A stretch of DNA of 6,608 nucleotides, from the NCBI GenBank assembly GCA_003173995.1, contig PRDT01000072.1, forward strand, positions 1 through 6,608. Direction: 5' to 3'. This DNA comes from Candidatus Levyibacteriota bacterium (GTDB taxonomy: Bacteria; Patescibacteriota; Microgenomatia; Levybacterales; UBA12049). The position numbers and the translations under genes were made by a program. Shown here piece after piece: positions 5,978-6,608 of this stretch. Within the stretch, counting starts at the first letter, position 1. Every line of letters begins with the position of its first letter. Under the pieces are notes generated by a model, which saw only the letters and a list, made by a program, of their open reading frames with translations, was not told the DNA's origin and did not search any database.

Positions 5978-6262
5978 ATGATAACAACCGTTAACTTTGT
6001 CCCTGGCGATATTGTGAGAGTCCATCAGAAAATTCAAGAAGGCGAGAAAACTCGTATTCAAGTTTTTGAAGGTGTCGTCCTTGCAATTAGAGGCCGCGGC
6101 GAGAATAGAACATTCCAAGTCCAAAAGATGGTTGGCGATGTCGCTGTTGAAAGAATTTGGCCACTTATGTCTCCACTTATTGAAAAAGTTGAAGTAAAAG
6201 CTCATGCTAAGAAAAGAGTTAAAAGAGCAAAGTTATACAATCTCCAAGTTCCAAAGTCCTAA
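5978..6262 (+). CDS. rplS: 50S ribosomal protein L19, short form
   Basis: L19 sits at the interface of the two ribosomal subunits. The 94-residue product matches the family core: FVPGDIVRV (7-15), FEGVVLAIRGRG (30-41), a VERIWPLMSP segment (57-66) in place of the usual VERVF...SP, and RAKLYNL near the end (the family's RxAKLYYL). It is shorter than E. coli L19 (115). About 13 residues of the N-terminal helix before the PGD turn are missing, as are about ten residues at the C terminus. The short N terminus is not an annotation error: an in-frame TAG lies at 5966-5968 and no start codon lies between it and the ATG. The gene starts 36 bases after pyrG with its own promoter. Confidence 0.95.
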   Translation: MITTVNFVPGDIVRVHQKIQEGEKTRIQVFEGVVLAIRGRGENRTFQVQKMVGDVAVERIWPLMSPLIEKVEVKAHAKKRVKRAKLYNLQVPKS

Positions 6263-6270
6263 TACACTTC

Positions 6271-6299
6271 TTGTTTTCTCCCAAGGTTTTTTCTACACT
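6271..6299 (+). promoter_or_regulatory. Predicted leaderless promoter of the yraN gene
   Basis: TTGTTT (6271-6276) and TACACT (6294-6299) are 17 bases apart and begin eight bases after the rplS stop. Six bases separate the -10 from the ATG at 6306, the same geometry as at the SuhB-like gene, so a leaderless transcript is expected. The -35 matches only weakly beyond TTG, so read-through from rplS may also contribute. Confidence 0.58.
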
Positions 6300-6305
6300 T
6301 AATTG

Positions 6306-6608
6306 ATGCGCGTTACAAATCCTATTGGCAAAAAAGGTGAAGATATTGCAGTTATGTATCTTCGCCAAAAGGGATATAAAATTCTTGATCGAAATTTTCA
6401 TGGAAGACAAGGTGAAATAGATATTATTGCTACAAAAGATAAGGTTTTGGTTTTCATTGAAGTCAAAACTCGGCGAAGTGCACAATTTGGTACACCTTTT
6501 GAAGCAATTTCCCATACGAAGCTTTCATCTATTTTGACAACAGCACAAATGTATGTTTCATCGCACAAAGGCTTGCCTGATGCTCAGAGAGTTGATGCAA
6601 TTGGCGTT
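6306..6608 (+). CDS. yraN: YraN/UPF0102 family predicted nuclease, 3' end cut off by the window
   Basis: The first 101 codons are present and open to the window end. They cover most of the family's usual 115-130 residues. The signature elements are G8-K-K-G11-E12 near the start, Y18-L19, RNFHGRQGEIDIIA (29-42) and VFIEVKTR (49-56). D39, E52 and K54 form the PD-(D/E)xK-type core found in the family, which is related to Holliday-junction-resolvase-like and restriction nucleases. The later FGTPFEAI and K74 region is also typical. The cellular role of YraN proteins is not well settled; DNA repair or recombination is the usual suggestion. In many bacteria yraN follows rplS with rnhB between them; here rnhB is absent from the gap. 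The ATG at 6306 is preceded by an in-frame TTG and then a TAA (6300-6302). It has no Shine-Dalgarno sequence. Confidence 0.93.
   Translation, partial: MRVTNPIGKKGEDIAVMYLRQKGYKILDRNFHGRQGEIDIIATKDKVLVFIEVKTRRSAQFGTPFEAISHTKLSSILTTAQMYVSSHKGLPDAQRVDAIGV

Noticed and set aside
6219..6515. A 98-codon minus-strand open frame across the rplS end and yraN
   Set aside because: Both plus-strand genes it overlaps are well supported by family motifs, and the minus-strand product resembles nothing.
1..6608. CRISPR arrays, insertion sequences, long repeats, phage genes or attachment-site duplications
   Set aside because: I saw no regularly spaced repeats, transposase or integrase motifs, and no copy of a tRNA 3' end elsewhere in the window.

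Overview
The window looks like a piece of a compact, AT-rich bacterial genome with the standard genetic code (TGA ends two of the genes). The best guess for the host is a Candidate Phyla Radiation (Patescibacteria) lineage. The reasons are a ribosomal protein L19 shortened at both ends, a CTP synthase that departs from the usual bacterial motifs, no Shine-Dalgarno sequence at any of eight start codons, very short gaps, and one tRNA gene without an encoded CCA. This placement is an inference; nothing here names a species.

Layout. The window opens inside a tRNA-Asp(GTC) gene that ends in a strong intrinsic terminator. A promoter then leads into a membrane-anchored protein with two LysM domains, followed after 27 bases by an unrecognised 202-residue protein with a CxCxC cluster and visibly higher G+C. 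Next is a tRNA-Gly(CCC) gene with its own promoter. Three bases after it starts a HAD-family phosphatase gene, which overlaps an aminoglycoside-phosphotransferase-like kinase gene by four bases. An inositol-monophosphatase-family gene converges on this pair from the minus strand. It shares a 116-base divergent promoter region with pyrG (CTP synthase), which is followed by rplS (L19) and a yraN-family gene cut by the window end. No stretch over 300 bases lacks a gene.

How the parts fit. pyrG, rplS and yraN are housekeeping genes for pyrimidine nucleotides, the ribosome and a predicted nuclease. The phosphatase-kinase pair and the inositol-phosphatase-like gene form a cluster of small-molecule phosphoryl enzymes of unknown substrate. 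The LysM protein is probably a cell-wall-binding envelope protein.

The most striking signal is regulatory. Three genes (the inositol-phosphatase homologue, pyrG, yraN) have a sigma70-like -35/-10 pair with the -10 ending only 5-6 bases before the start codon, so their mRNAs should be leaderless; rplS is similar with a leader of about 5 bases. The HAD gene sits so close behind tRNA-Gly that tRNA 3' processing would itself leave an mRNA with a 3-base leader. Together these suggest that translation here relies largely on leaderless or SD-independent initiation.
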